Origin: Desmodus rotundus
Lineage: Eukaryota > Chordata > Mammalia > Chiroptera > Phyllostomidae
NCBI RefSeq assembly: GCF_022682495.2
Contig: NC_071388.1
Location: 83,453,073-83,517,072 of the forward strand
Length of the DNA stretch: 64,000 nucleotides
Direction: 5' to 3'
Position 1 is the first letter of the stretch. Each line of letters opens with the position of its first letter. A model generated the notes under the pieces. It was not told the origin of the DNA. It was given only the letters and a program-made list of their open reading frames with translations, and made no database searches. Shown in pieces: positions 1 through 10,135 of this stretch. The translations under genes and the position numbers were made by a program.

Positions 1-105
1 ATCCAGCCACTGTTGACCTACAGAACTGAGAGCTAATAAATGGAGAGTTGTTTTAAGCTAAATGTGTGTAATTGTTTATGCAGCAAGAGAAAACTAATTC
101 AAATA
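1..105 (+). repeat. MaLR-like LTR, 3' end
   Basis: The stretch reads like the last ~100 bases of a mammalian MaLR-type LTR: an 'agaactgagagctaataaatgg' type polyadenylation zone followed by 'gttttaagct' and 'gtttatgcagcaagagaaaactaat'. The rest of the element lies outside the window. The family assignment is from memory of MLT1-type consensus endings and is approximate. Confidence 0.45.
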
Positions 106-1017
106 TCCAGAAACAGGTAATTGGTATCTACAAAAATCTCTACTGGAAATAACACCCTTAATGGCAGTTAATCAAAAGTGTTCTCTCTGAAATCTGAAAT
201 GAGTCAGGGATGCTATTACTATTGCTTTTCAACACAGTGCTGGTGTCCTAGCCAGTGTGATAGGCGCAAAACCAATTAAGATGTATAGGGAATGGTGAGA
301 AAAAAGTAAACTGTCACTTTTGCAGATGATGCATTGTACATATAGAAAATCCAAAGTAATTTATAAAGAAATGATTAGGGTTAATAAGTGATTTTAAGTA
401 GCAGCTGAATGCAAGATCAGCACTTGCAACCATATGCAAGCAAAAAATTAGAAAATAAAAATTTTAACATAAAATTATTTCTAAGAGCATAAAAACATTA
501 AACACCTGGAGAAAAATCAATTTTTATCAGATAATTTAAAGAAGACAAGTGAAAGGGGGATGTAACATGTTCCAAAGGTCACTGAAAGGCTCGTATTTTT
601 CAGATAATCTCCAAATTGAGCTCTATATTCATTTCAGTCCCAATAAAGACTTAATAGGTTACTTTTTTTGGTAGAAATTAATGAGCTGAATAACACACAT
701 GGGGGCAAAAATATGTAAGAAGGTGTTGAAAAGAAGCAAAGTGGGAGAATTTGCGCAGCACTGGAAGACATTTAAACCAACTGTATTAAGACAGACTGAT
801 ATTAGCACAATGACAGACAGATGCACCTCTGCAAGAAACAGTCTCTAGAAACAAACCCGGGCAAACACAAGTTTTGATTTATGAATAAGCTGGTACTGAC
901 AAACAAAGCAGTAAAAAAAAAAGGAGTCTTGTCACTAAATGGTGGTGGTTTACTGGATATCCACGGAGGGGAAAAAAAAGTAGTGTCTTTCACCATTCAT
1001 ACAAAAAAGCAAATATA

Positions 1018-1186
1018 GCCCTAACCAGTGTGGCTCAGTGTTTGGACATCATTGTGCAAAAAAGGTCACCGTGAAGGGTGGCAGGGCACAGAGGCAACCA
1101 ATTGATGTTTCTCTCTCACGTCAATGTTCCTCTCCCTCTCTTTCTCCTCGCCTTCTCCTATCTCTAAAAGTAAAGTAATTTAAAAA
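1018..1186 (+). mobile_element. VES-type bat SINE
   Basis: The head 'gccctaaccagtgtggctcag' is the diverged tRNA-derived 5' end of the bat VES SINE. The body contains 'gaggcaaccaattgatgtttctctctc' and the tail is a CT-rich stretch ending in 'tctctaaaagtaaagtaa'. Flanking 'aaaaaagcaaatata' (left) and 'aaaaaatgcaagtata' (right) are a plausible imperfect target-site duplication. It is inserted into L1M sequence. The Pol III A and B boxes are diverged. Confidence 0.75.
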
Positions 1187-1202
1187 ATGCAAGTATAAAT
1201 GG

Positions 1203-1665
1203 ACTTAAATCTGTGATGAGTTGAATTATACACCCTCAAAGGTAAAATGTTGAAGTCCTAACATCCAGTACCTACAAATCTTATCTTGTTCAGACATAAA
1301 GCCATTGCAGATGTGATTAGTTCAGATGAGATCATTCTGGAGTAGAGTAGGCTCCTAATCCAATATGGCCAATATCCTCATAATAAGCTTAAGACACAGA
1401 CAGACACAGGGGAACATGCTGTGTGAAGATGAAGGCTGTGCATGCCAAGGAATGTCAGATATTGTCAGCAAGTTGTTAAAAAGCCACCAGAAGTTATGGG
1501 AAAGGTGTGGGACAGACACTTCCTCAAAGTGCTGAGAAGGAGCCATCCCTTCTGACATCTCAAATTCAGACTTCTAGACAATACTTTGAGACAACTTTGA
1601 GATAATACATTTCTGTGTTAGGTCAACCAGTTTGTGATACTTTGTTAGAGTAGCCCTGGCAAATG
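1203..1665 (+). mobile_element. MLT1-like MaLR solo LTR
   Basis: The sequence follows the usual order of an MLT1-type LTR: 'gttgaattatacaccctcaaaggtaaaatgttgaagtcctaacatccagtacct', then 'cattgcagatgtgattagttcagatgagatcattctggagtag', 'cctaatccaatatggcc', and near the end 'gacttctagacaatactttgagaca' and 'ccagtttgtgatactttgtta'. No internal retroviral sequence accompanies it, so it is a solo LTR. Subfamily not determined. Confidence 0.6.
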
Positions 1666-2527
1666 CATATAAAAATCTTACTATAAAACATAGACTAATA
1701 AAGTTCCTAAAAGATGACATAGAAGAAAATTTTGAATTTTGTTTTGGGGAAAGAATTCTTTAAAAGGATGTGGATATCACTACCACAAAATAAAGACAAA
1801 TTAACATTAATGTTCAGATTTTTCAATCACAGTTAAGATAAAAAGTCAAGCTACACAGAGAAAGAAGATACTTATAATATACAGAAATAAAAAGAAATAT
1901 GTAAAGATGTCCTAAAAGTCAGTTACACACAGATAGACAACACAACAGAAAAATAAAGAAGTTTAAACTAAACTAAAAGAGACTTGAATGAGTACTTTAA
2001 ATAAAAGCATTTCCAAATTTTCAAAGAATATATATTTTAAAGTATTCAATGTCCCTAAGTCATTGTGGAAATTTTAAAAAGTCATAAAGTAATGAGATAT
2101 CAATACACACTGACCAAAGTGATTGAAATGAAAAGCAATAAAAATTTCATGATTTTGGTCAATATCTGTGGCAACTGCATCTCTCATACAGTGCTAGTGG
2201 GAGTTTAATTCCACAGAAATATTATCTACTAATTGAACTTGTGTATGCCTTATGATCCAATAATTCCACCCCTAGAAAGTCATGTATATGTGCTCTAAGA
2301 AAATATGTACGAGGATGTTTATAGCTGCACCATACATAATATCCTAAACCTGGAAACCACTTAAATACCCATCAATAGTAGCATGAATAAATAAACTGGT
2401 ATATATTAATATAAAAGTGCTATGTAGCAATAAAAGTTAACACACTTAGTAATATGGGTGAATCTGAGAGCAAAATTTTGAGTAAAGGAAGCTAGACAAA
2501 AAATAAACACACTATATGGTCCCATTT

Positions 2528-2634
2528 TTTAAAAATATTTTTTTATTGTTGTTCAAGTACAGTTGTCTCCATTTTTCCTCCACCACTCCCCCCACCCCAG
2601 CCATACCCCCCCTCCACCCTTGATACTACCCCTT
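2528..2634 (-). mobile_element. Short L1 3'-end insertion with target-site duplication
   Basis: This is a 5'-truncated L1 of about 107 bp read on the minus strand: an A-rich tail (T/A-rich on +), then the pyrimidine-rich complement of the G-rich L1 3'UTR ('attgttgttcaagtacagttgtctcc'). It is flanked by an exact 11-bp duplication, TGGTCCCATTT, at 2517-2527 and 2635-2645. The host sequence on both sides is the old L1M 3' region. Confidence 0.75.
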
Positions 2635-3189
2635 TGGTCCCATTTGTATCTATTTCTAAAAAGGATAAAACTAATATGTAGAGAAGTAATTCCAGATAGC
2701 ATAGTGTTTGAGATAGGTCATAAGAAGATATTGGGAGCTGGTAATACTCTCCTCCTGATGAACTTGGTCCTTACACAAGTGTATTCACTTTGGAAAATTT
2801 GTGAACTATTTTACAGTCAATGTGTAATCTTCTGTATCTCTAACATGTTTTAATTTAAAAACTTACTTCAAAAATAATAAGAGAATAATAAGTGTGTTTT
2901 TTATAATAGTGGTAATAAATTGGATAACTAGAGTAATAACCAAATAACTATTAATATTTACTAAAATACATACTTTGAAATAATTGTTGATATTGTTGCT
3001 ACTTTAACTATAATTATGGTCTTGAAAAAGTTTATTTTTGACAAAACTTTATTCTCTGTTTGCAAATCTGATTTAAACAAGTACATCAGAATCAAATTAT
3101 ATGTTCTGAAAAAAATTCTAATTATTGTTTATATTCAACAAAAACTTGTTAGCTCTAAGTACTATGGTGAGTCACCAAGTTAATTTTAA

Positions 3190-3345
3190 ATTTGAACTCA
3201 ATGAAAATAACATTAAGAGTGCACAGTGCAATGTACAGATCATGTATTATGGAAATATACACTTGAAACCTATATAATCTTATTAACCGATGTCACCCCA
3301 ATACACTAAATAAATAAGTCAATAAATAAAATAACATTGAGAGGA
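3190..3345 (+). mobile_element. LINE 3'-end-like fragment
   Basis: The segment 'tattatggaaatatacacttgaaacctatataatcttattaaccgatgtcaccccaatacac' followed by an A-rich 'aaataaataagtcaataaataaaataac' tail resembles the 3' terminus of an older L1 subfamily found in Laurasiatherian genomes. It is short and assigned only by resemblance. Confidence 0.4.
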
Positions 3346-3471
3346 CTTTATTAACTAAGGGCTGAAATTTAAATATCACAGCCAAAATGTTCATCTTGCC
3401 TCAGGCAAAATTCAGTATTTCTTTCTCAATATCATAATTGGCCCTTGGGTGATCCGTAGCTGACTTAAAGG

Positions 3472-3690
3472 TGTCAGAGTGTGGCTCAGTGGATCCAGTG
3501 CCAGCCTGGGAACCACAGGGTCACTGGTTCGATTCCCAGTCAGTGCGTGTGCCTGGGTTGGGGGCCAAGGCCTTGGAAGGGGTTGCATGAGAGGCAACCA
3601 CACACTGATGTTTCTGTCCTTCTCCTTCTCCCTCCCTACCCCTCTCTCTAAAAGTAAATAAATAAAATCTTTTTAAAAAGTTTAAAAAAG
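3472..3690 (+). mobile_element. VES-type bat SINE, full-length
   Basis: The head 'gagtgtggctcagtggatcc' is followed by a tRNA-like B box 'ggttcgattcccagtcag', then 'gaggcaaccacacactgatgtttctg', a CT-rich zone and the tail 'taaaagtaaataaataaaatc'. The whole length agrees with the ~200-bp VES element. It is nonautonomous, transcribed by Pol III and presumably moved by L1 ORF2p. No clear target-site duplication was seen. Confidence 0.85.
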
Positions 3691-3719
3691 AAACTTGAAG
3701 AAACACTAGTGCACTGATT

Positions 3720-3870
3720 TTGTATATGGCATAAAATATTTACATATAATATATACTAGCAATATTTATATGCATATGTTTGTCTATATAATGCATAGTT
3801 TTGTTATTTATGTATTTTGTATATATGTGTATGCACTTGTGTACATGTGTCTGTGTGTATATAAAACCTG
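3720..3870. repeat. AT/TG-rich low-complexity tract
   Basis: Runs such as 'tatataatatatactag', 'tatatgtgtatgcac' and 'tgtgtctgtgtgtatata' make an interrupted TA/TG low-complexity tract. No gene signal. Confidence 0.45.
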
Positions 3871-3989
3871 AAATGCAAGATTAATTATAAGCTTCAATAA
3901 AATCCTGGTACAATCTTAAAATTTAAAAATATTTTAAAAGATGATGCATTGCCTGCAAAGAGTGTGGGAAATTGTTGTGCTTCCTACAA

Positions 3990-5125
3990 CAAATTCACAC
4001 TAATCAAAAAGAAAAAACACTAGCATAGATACTAATATCAAGTAAAACAGATTTTAGAAGAAAAATTTATCAAGGTTGAAAAAGGCCATTTCATAATGAC
4101 AAAGAGATGCATTCATTAATAGAATAAAAATTGTAACTGTGCACTTTATATGAAGCAAACAGTAATAGAATTTCAGGGAGAAATGGAAAAACCTGTGAAA
4201 GTATAGTTTATTCTCACACTCCTCTTGCAATAATTAGTAGACCTGACAGGCAAAAGCAAGAGAAGGGTGAATTCCTTGTGCCATCCTGTTACTGGCTGTA
4301 CTGTGCCACCACCACTCTTAGTTTGCACGCGGAAGTTTGAACACCACTAGTAGCTCAGAATGTGATTGTATTTGGAGATAAAGTCTGTAAGGGTGTAATT
4401 AAGCTAAAATGAGGTCATTAAAGTGAGCCCTATCCAATTAGGACAGAGACATGCACTGTAGACTAACCATGTGAAGACACAGAGAAGAGATAGCAATCCG
4501 AGAGCCAAGGGGAGAAGCCCCAGAAGAAATCAACCCGGCTGCCATGTTTTTCCAGAATTGTGAAAAAAATGTATTTCACTTTTTTAAGCCCCTAATCTGT
4601 GCTACTTCATTATAGCAACTCTAGGAAGCAATACATATATTATCAACCAACATAACTGATAGCTGTAGCATACTCTATAAACAACAGAAGAATATACACT
4701 ATTTTTAACTTGTACACAAAACATTTGCATAGATAAACCATATTCAGGGCCATAAAATAAGTCTTGATATATAAAAAGAATTCAAGTTACACAAAGTATA
4801 CTCCCTAACCACAGTGAAATTAAATTTGAAATTAGTAACAAAAGAATATTTGTAAAATCCCCCAAATAATTTGAAAATAAATGAAATTCCAAATAATTCA
4901 TGAGCAAAAAGGAAATTAGAAATTTTTTGAACTAAATGAAAATAAAAACAAACCATATCAAAATTTAGGGTGCACTGATAAGGCAGCATTTAGAGGGAAA
5001 TTTATACTATGAAATGACTACCTTGAAAAAAAGAAATGTATCAGATCAATGAACTCAACATCCACTTTAAGAAACTACAGAAAGAGTGAAAAACAATGAT
5101 AGAGAAAAAATAAAATCAATGGAAT
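3990..5125 (+). mobile_element. Old L1M-type LINE, ORF2 N-terminal part, degenerate
   Basis: Frameshifted translation recovers the end of the L1 endonuclease domain and the region after it: around 4010-4120 a remnant of the 'ISDKIDFK' motif, and around 4740-5070 the segment beginning 'catattcagggccataaaataag' (SDH-adjacent region) and 'gcatttagagggaaatttata'. An MLT1-like LTR (4290-4640) splits it. Many stops; no coding capacity. Confidence 0.65.
4290..4640 (+). mobile_element. MLT1-like MaLR solo LTR nested in L1M
   Basis: Matches the MaLR pattern 'agctcagaatgtgattgtatttggagataaagtc', 'aattaagctaaaatgaggtcatta', 'cctatccaattagga', 'catgtgaagacacagagaag' and the terminal 'tttaagcccctaatctgtgctacttcattatagcaactctaggaa'. 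Ends are approximate. It lies inside the old L1M copy, so it inserted later. Confidence 0.55.
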
Positions 5126-5984
5126 TTTTATATTCATTTTGTTTTATTTGTAGATTTTAATTTTTGTTATATTGGCTTCCTATTATGTACCAAAGTGCAC
5201 TGTATAGAAATGTGTTATACTTTAATGGCTTATAGTTCAAACCCTGCATTTTTAGTATATTTTAAAGGGGTTTCCCAATATTATTAATTAATTTTTTTTC
5301 ATGTGACCTTCAAAATAAACATAATGAACATTTCTTTGGATCACTACAACTGACATATTAACTTAAGAACTGATATCTTTATAATGTTCAGTGTTCAGAT
5401 GCACTAAACAGTGTATCTTTCCATTTTGCAAGGTCATTTTGTATTTTTCTGTATTTTTAAAGACTTTTACTCATAGAGGTTGTGAAAATTTCTCATAAAG
5501 TGTATATGCAAATATTTCATTTTATTGTTACTTTAAATAAATTATTTTATTATTTCTTGTACTATTTGTGATATAAACTAAGGGTAATGATTTCCAACAT
5601 TAACATATTATTTTAGCATATGGTTCTATGATCATACTTTTATAACATATTTATACATAATGTTTTTCTTTTCGCTTAAATAGCTTCAGAACATTTCCTG
5701 AATTTGCCAGTACCTTGAAAGGAACATGGCTCACAGAATGTTCGCTATCATTTTGTGTTTCCTCTCTCTCTTAACTCTCCCCCCTTAGCCCTGGTTCCTG
5801 CAGCTTCCTTTGATCTTTCAAACATGTTCTTTGTACTTTACTCAGTTTTTTTCTAGTTATTTTTAGTTGTCAGCTGGACTTCTCCAAGTTACTCTATTTG
5901 ACTTGGAGGCAGAAGTGTCCTGAAATTACCTGTTAGTCCAATATTTATTTAATTAAATGAATTCTTGACAGACAGAATATGTTA
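5126..5984. other. AT-rich stretch, nothing assigned
   Basis: No open reading frame of note, no young repeat and no RNA gene recognised. A pyrimidine-rich segment at 5755-5830 is the only compositional change. Confidence 0.5.
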
Positions 5985-6462
5985 TTGCTTTCATTTTGAT
6001 TTCTAATTATATTGTTTTGTAGTCAAAAATAGTCTTTACAATATCTTTTTTGTTTTTGTCTTGGAACTTATGGAAGCTTTCTTTTTAATCAGATATATTG
6101 TTAATTTTTGAAAATGCACAGATTGTTATTGAACATTAAATTTCATGTATTAATATTAAATTATTATTTATGTAATTCAAAACAGCTATATATACATCCT
6201 TTATTTACTATTTTTCAGTGTTGCATTAAAAGCATGAAGTCCAGTTTCTGCATAATTCTATAAATTATAGCTAGATGACCATACTGAAGAGTATGTGCTA
6301 ACAATGTTTTACATATTTAATACATTGTTTATTTGCCATACTTAATGACCCTTTGTCTCAAAATAATTTTTACTTTAAATTCTAATTTTTCAGATATTAG
6401 AGCAGCTACCCAAGCTATCTTTTGATTCAGATATGTGTCTATCTTTTTTTAAATAGGTTATT

Positions 6463-6512
6463 TTTATTGTATTTTTTCCATTACGATTTATCACTCTTAT
6501 ATATAATCATCT
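6463..6512 (-). mobile_element. Very short L1 3'-end fragment
   Basis: 'ttttattgtattttttccattacgatttatcactctta' closely matches the start of the L1 3' end at 22572 ('tttattgtatttttcccattaccatttatcaccctta'). It is about 50 bp and lies in the old L1M. No duplication resolved. Confidence 0.4.
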
Positions 6513-6571
6513 TTTTGCTGGCTGATCTTTATTTATTTTCTGCTTTGGACATATCTATTATTTTTGTAAAT

Positions 6572-8130
6572 TCTTTTATATATCTATTTTATTGATTATG
6601 CTATTACAGTTGTCCCATTCTTATTCTCCCCTTTACTTCCCTCTGCCCTGTAACCCCCTCCCAGCAGCATTCCCCTACCTTAGTTCAATTCCATGGGTCG
6701 TACATATAAATTCCTTGCCTTTTCCATTTCCCATACTATTCTTAACCTCCCCCTGTCTATTTTGTACCTACAATTTATGCTTCTTATTCCCTGTACCTTT
6801 TTCCCCATTCTCTCCCTACCCCTCCCTGCTGATAACCCTCCATGTGATCTCATTAGTTCATTTTTGCTTTTATTTTTTTAGGTTCAGTTGTTGATAGTGG
6901 TGAGTTTGTTGTCATTTTACTGTTCATGTTTTTGATCTTCTTTTTCTTAGATAAGTCCCTTTATTATATTTCATATAATAAGGGCTTGGTGATGATGAAC
7001 TCCTTTAACTTGACCTTATCTGGGAAGCACTTTATCTGCCCTTCCATTCTAAATGATAGCTTTGCTGGATAGAGTAACCTTGGATGTAGGTCCTTGCCTT
7101 TCATAACTTTGAATACTTCTTTCCAGCCCCTTCTTGCCTGCAAGGTTTCTTTTGAGAGATCAACTGATAGTCTTATGGGAACCCCTTTGTAGGTAACTGT
7201 CTCCTTTTCTCTTGCTGCTTTTCAGATTCTCTCCCTATCTTTAATTTTAGGTAATGTAATTATGATGTGCCTTGGTGTGTGCTTCCTTGGGTCCAGCTTC
7301 TTTGGGACTCTGAGCTTCCCGGACTTCCAGCAAGTCTATTTCCTTTGCCAGATTGGGGAAGTTCTCCTTCATTATGCTTTCAAATAAGTTTTCCATTTCT
7401 TGCTCTTCTTCTTCTCTCTGGCGCCCCTATGATTCAGATGTTGTAACATTTAAAGTCATACCAGTGGTTCCTAAGCCTCTATTCATTTTTTTTTTTTTAA
7501 TGTTTCTTCATTCTGTTCTGGTTGAATGCTTATTTATTCCTTCTGGTCCAAATCGTTGATTGGAGCCCCTGTTTCTTTCCCATCATTGTTGGTTCCCTGT
7601 ACATTTTCCTTTATTTCACTTTGTATAGCCTTCACTTCTGCCTCTATTTTGCGGCCACACTCAGCCATTCCTGTGAGCATCCTGATTACAAGTGTTTTGA
7701 GCTCTGCATCTGATAGGTTGGCTATCTCTTCATCACTTAGTCGTATTTTTTCTGGAACTTAGGTCTGTTCTTTCATTTGGGTCATATTTTCTTATCTTGG
7801 TGCAGCTGTTACGTAGTAAGGGGTGGAGCTTTAGGTATTGGCAGGTCAGGGCAGTTATGGTACTATATGTGGGGGAGGGGTCTGAAAGGGAACAGTACCA
7901 CTTGCTCAGCTCTTGGCTTGTTTTCAGTCACTTCCGCCGCTATCCACAAGCAAATTGGGCCCTTCTGGTGCTGATTCCTGTGTTGGTGATTTTGTGTACA
8001 TTCTAGGACACTGTGGGTCTCTCCAACAAATTCTCCTGTGAGGCTGGGAATTTCTCCTGCCACCACAACCTCCACAGATTTTTACAGTCTGAGGTTTTGA
8101 AGCTTTATTTCTTCCACGCTGGAACCCTCT
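6572..8130 (-). mobile_element. HAL1-type (ORF2-less) L1 element, copy A
   Basis: Read on the minus strand the order is partial 5'UTR (8130-7786), ORF1 (7785-6947, broken), then directly a ~375-bp G-rich 3'UTR and A-rich end at 6572. There is no ORF2 between ORF1 and the 3'UTR. The same order and the same ORF1-3'UTR junction ('aagaaaaagaagat' after the stop, minus strand) recur in copy B at 52366-54360, so this is a family and not a private deletion. Copy A is 5' truncated in the 5'UTR compared with copy B and more mutated. Half-L1 elements (HAL1) with this architecture are known in mammals; membership of a named family is not tested. Confidence 0.75.
6947..7785 (-). pseudogene. HAL1-type ORF1 (RNA-binding chaperone), copy A, broken
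   Basis: Starting from the ATG complement at 7785, the reading goes MTQMKEQT, then hits a stop at codon 9. Further stops and frameshifts follow. Recognisable pieces are 'LSDEEIANLSDAELKTLVIRML' like residues, the linker motif ENVQGTN-D-KETG shared with copy B, the RRM-region remnant around 7360-7440, and the C-terminal domain down to a stop at 6947-6949. Family role: ORF1p coats L1 RNA and acts as a nucleic-acid chaperone in the cytoplasmic ribonucleoprotein. A poly-T tract at ~7488-7499 (+) has expanded within the former coding region. Non-functional. Confidence 0.7.
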
Positions 8131-8687
8131 TTTCCTTTGCTGGTTTGAAACATATTAAAATCCACATCTTGTGATAGTTATTCTTTACTTATTATGTGCT
8201 ACATACAGGTTTTGTATTTTGCTCTAACAATATCTACGATTTATAAATACATGGAAGCTAATTGTATCTTATATCCTTCTGGTCATACCCTTTCTGATAG
8301 CCCTAGATTTTGATATATTTTGAATTTTAATTCTGAATTATTATTGATTGCTTATTTCACAATAATCAGTCTACTCCACACATCTCTCATGTTTCCTTTC
8401 TTGCTACTGGTTCCATCCGTTTTCTTGCTTGAGTGTTTCCTCTGTGAAGTTATCAAAGAAAATCTGTATATGAGATAATCACTGATATCTCTCAGACCTG
8501 AGACCCGATATGTTTGAAAATATTTCATCAGACCCTTAAACTTTAATGATAAATTATCTGGATATAAAATTCTAGCTTTAAGTTATATTCTTAAATATTA
8601 TAGAGATGTTGTGCCATCATTTCCCATATTCAACAATACTGTTTATAAGACCAATGTCAATCTGATTGTTGTTCTTTTTTTCCCTTT

Positions 8688-8845
8688 TTTTATTGTTGTT
8701 CAAGTACATTGTCTCCATTTTCCCACCACCACTTTCCCCCACCACACCCACCCCCACCTTCAATCCTCCCCCACTCTGGCTTTGTCCATGGGTCCTTTAT
8801 ACACGTTCCTTGATGACCCTTCCCTTTCTTTCCCCCATTCTTTTA
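8688..8845 (-). mobile_element. L1 3'-end fragment
   Basis: On +, T-rich 'tttttttattgttgttcaagtacattgtctcc' followed by C-rich sequence and 'tttgtccatgggtcc' is the complement of a young L1 3'UTR and tail, closely similar to 2528-2634. It is 5' truncated and lies within the old minus-strand L1M. No clean target-site duplication. Confidence 0.65.
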
Positions 8846-9400
8846 TAACAGATTTAATTTATTTTCTATCTTGAAGTTTTAAAATGTATTTTTTTGATGT
8901 TGACATCCCTAAATTTTTGCTACATTGATTTTAGGTATGAGCCATTTTCTTAAATATCTTGTACAGCATTCTATGTATCTTTTGAATCTAAGTGCTTATA
9001 TATTTGTTCTTGAAAAAAATATTAGATTCATTTTTTTCAAATACCTCCCTTCTTCTGCATTTTCTTTTCTTTCCTTTTGGGATCCATGTTGGTTAATGTT
9101 GACATTTTGGTTTCTATTTCCCTATTTCTTAACAATTTCACAGCCTATCTTGTTTCTCTTCATAGTATGACACAATGTTTAGATCACTGTTTTTGATATT
9201 TTTATTGTATGTTATTCATTATCCAGTGAGTTATTTATTTCAACAAAATTTTTTCATTACTTCCATTTTTTCTCCTTCATTATTCTTTGATTTTACTTCA
9301 TGTTTCTAATGTTCTTATCTCTGTAAAAAATGTTCAGTAAAATAATGTTTTATTTGTTCTTGGTTTTTCATTTTCTCTCGTACTTAGAGTCTCTTTCCCT

Positions 9401-9985
9401 TATTCTTCCCTCCTTCTTTTTCTAAATATATGCTTCAAGATAGGTAGAGTTACCTTATAAGACCATCATAATTATATTATCAGGAGGAAATTGCCTCTGT
9501 GGTATTTGCCCAGCACACGCAGTGGGGGTAGTTCAGGGACTGAGAAATAGGACTAGAATACAGCTATTGCTGCTATTGCTCTTCACCTAGAAGTGACCGC
9601 TGAGCCATCTGGTTGTTAATATCGTGAAGTCACCTTAGACTGGTACCGTGCCTCTCTTGCCTGTCAGAGAAAGAACTGATAACGATCTCCCCCAGATCAC
9701 TGGAAGACATTTTTTAAATTATTAGAAAGACCTCCCTTTGTGTGTCGCCTGCATTGGACCCTGCCATTTACTGCTCTAGGGATCTAGCCATGTCCTTCCA
9801 GTCACTAAAGTTCTCATAATGACAAGCCTCACTACCTTGTGCTTCCACATGAGGTTGTCACAAATTTTATTTTATTAAACAAATTGTAAAGTTCACCAAT
9901 TTTGCCGTGAATTTCATGGTATCTGCAGGTTTGTATTATAACTTTTCCTGAACCAGAATCTCTTGGGATATCTTTATAATTTCAT
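9401..9985. other. No feature recognised
   Basis: Mixed-composition DNA without a convincing ORF, repeat or RNA gene. Confidence 0.4.
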
Positions 9986-10135
9986 ATGTATAACTTTCAA
10001 AATTAACTCCTGTACTTTTGTCTTTCCATTAGACTGTGAAGGCAAGAATGGTAATTAATCCTTTTGCAAGTCATTCATCTAGCTCTATGCCTGGACCTGT
10101 GCAGGAATTTAATCAATATTTATTGAATGTATTAT
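9986..10135 (+). repeat. L2 LINE 3' end, ancient
   Basis: The order 'ttagactgtgaaggcaagaatgg', 'agctctatgcctggacctgtgcaggaa' and 'aatcaatatttattgaatgtatt' follows the L2 3' terminus (consensus 'aatgtaagctccatgagggcaggga...cctagcacagtgcctggcacatagtaggcactcaataaatatttgttgaatg'). It is strongly diverged. Confidence 0.5.

Larger units (their letters stand above)
106..2880 (+). mobile_element. Old L1M-type LINE, ORF2 C-terminal half and 3' end, degenerate
   Basis: Conceptual translation shows scattered remnants of L1 ORF2. Around 315-350 is the reverse transcriptase FADD region ('cacttttgcagatgatgcattgtacatatagaaaatcc'). Around 2240-2400 is the C-terminal zone ('ttatgatccaataattcc', 'acccatcaatagtagcatgaataaat'). 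There are many stops and frameshifts, as in ancient mammalian L1M copies. A VES SINE (1018-1186), an LTR (1203-1665) and a younger L1 3' end (2528-2634) interrupt it, so it predates all three. The 3' limit is uncertain. Confidence 0.65.
5985..9400 (-). mobile_element. Old L1M-type LINE (minus), host for nested insertions
   Basis: On the minus strand, 5985-6440 is the old L1 ORF2 N-terminal zone: on + it contains 'ttttactttaaattctaatttttcagatattagagcagc', the complement of the SDKIDF region. 8140-8670 and 8880-9350 resemble the ORF1/5' part ('gataaattatctggatataaaattctagc'). The order ORF2 start, then ORF1, along + fits one minus-strand element split by later insertions: a HAL1-type copy at 6572-8130 and an L1 3' end at 8688-8845. 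Limits are approximate. Confidence 0.55.
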
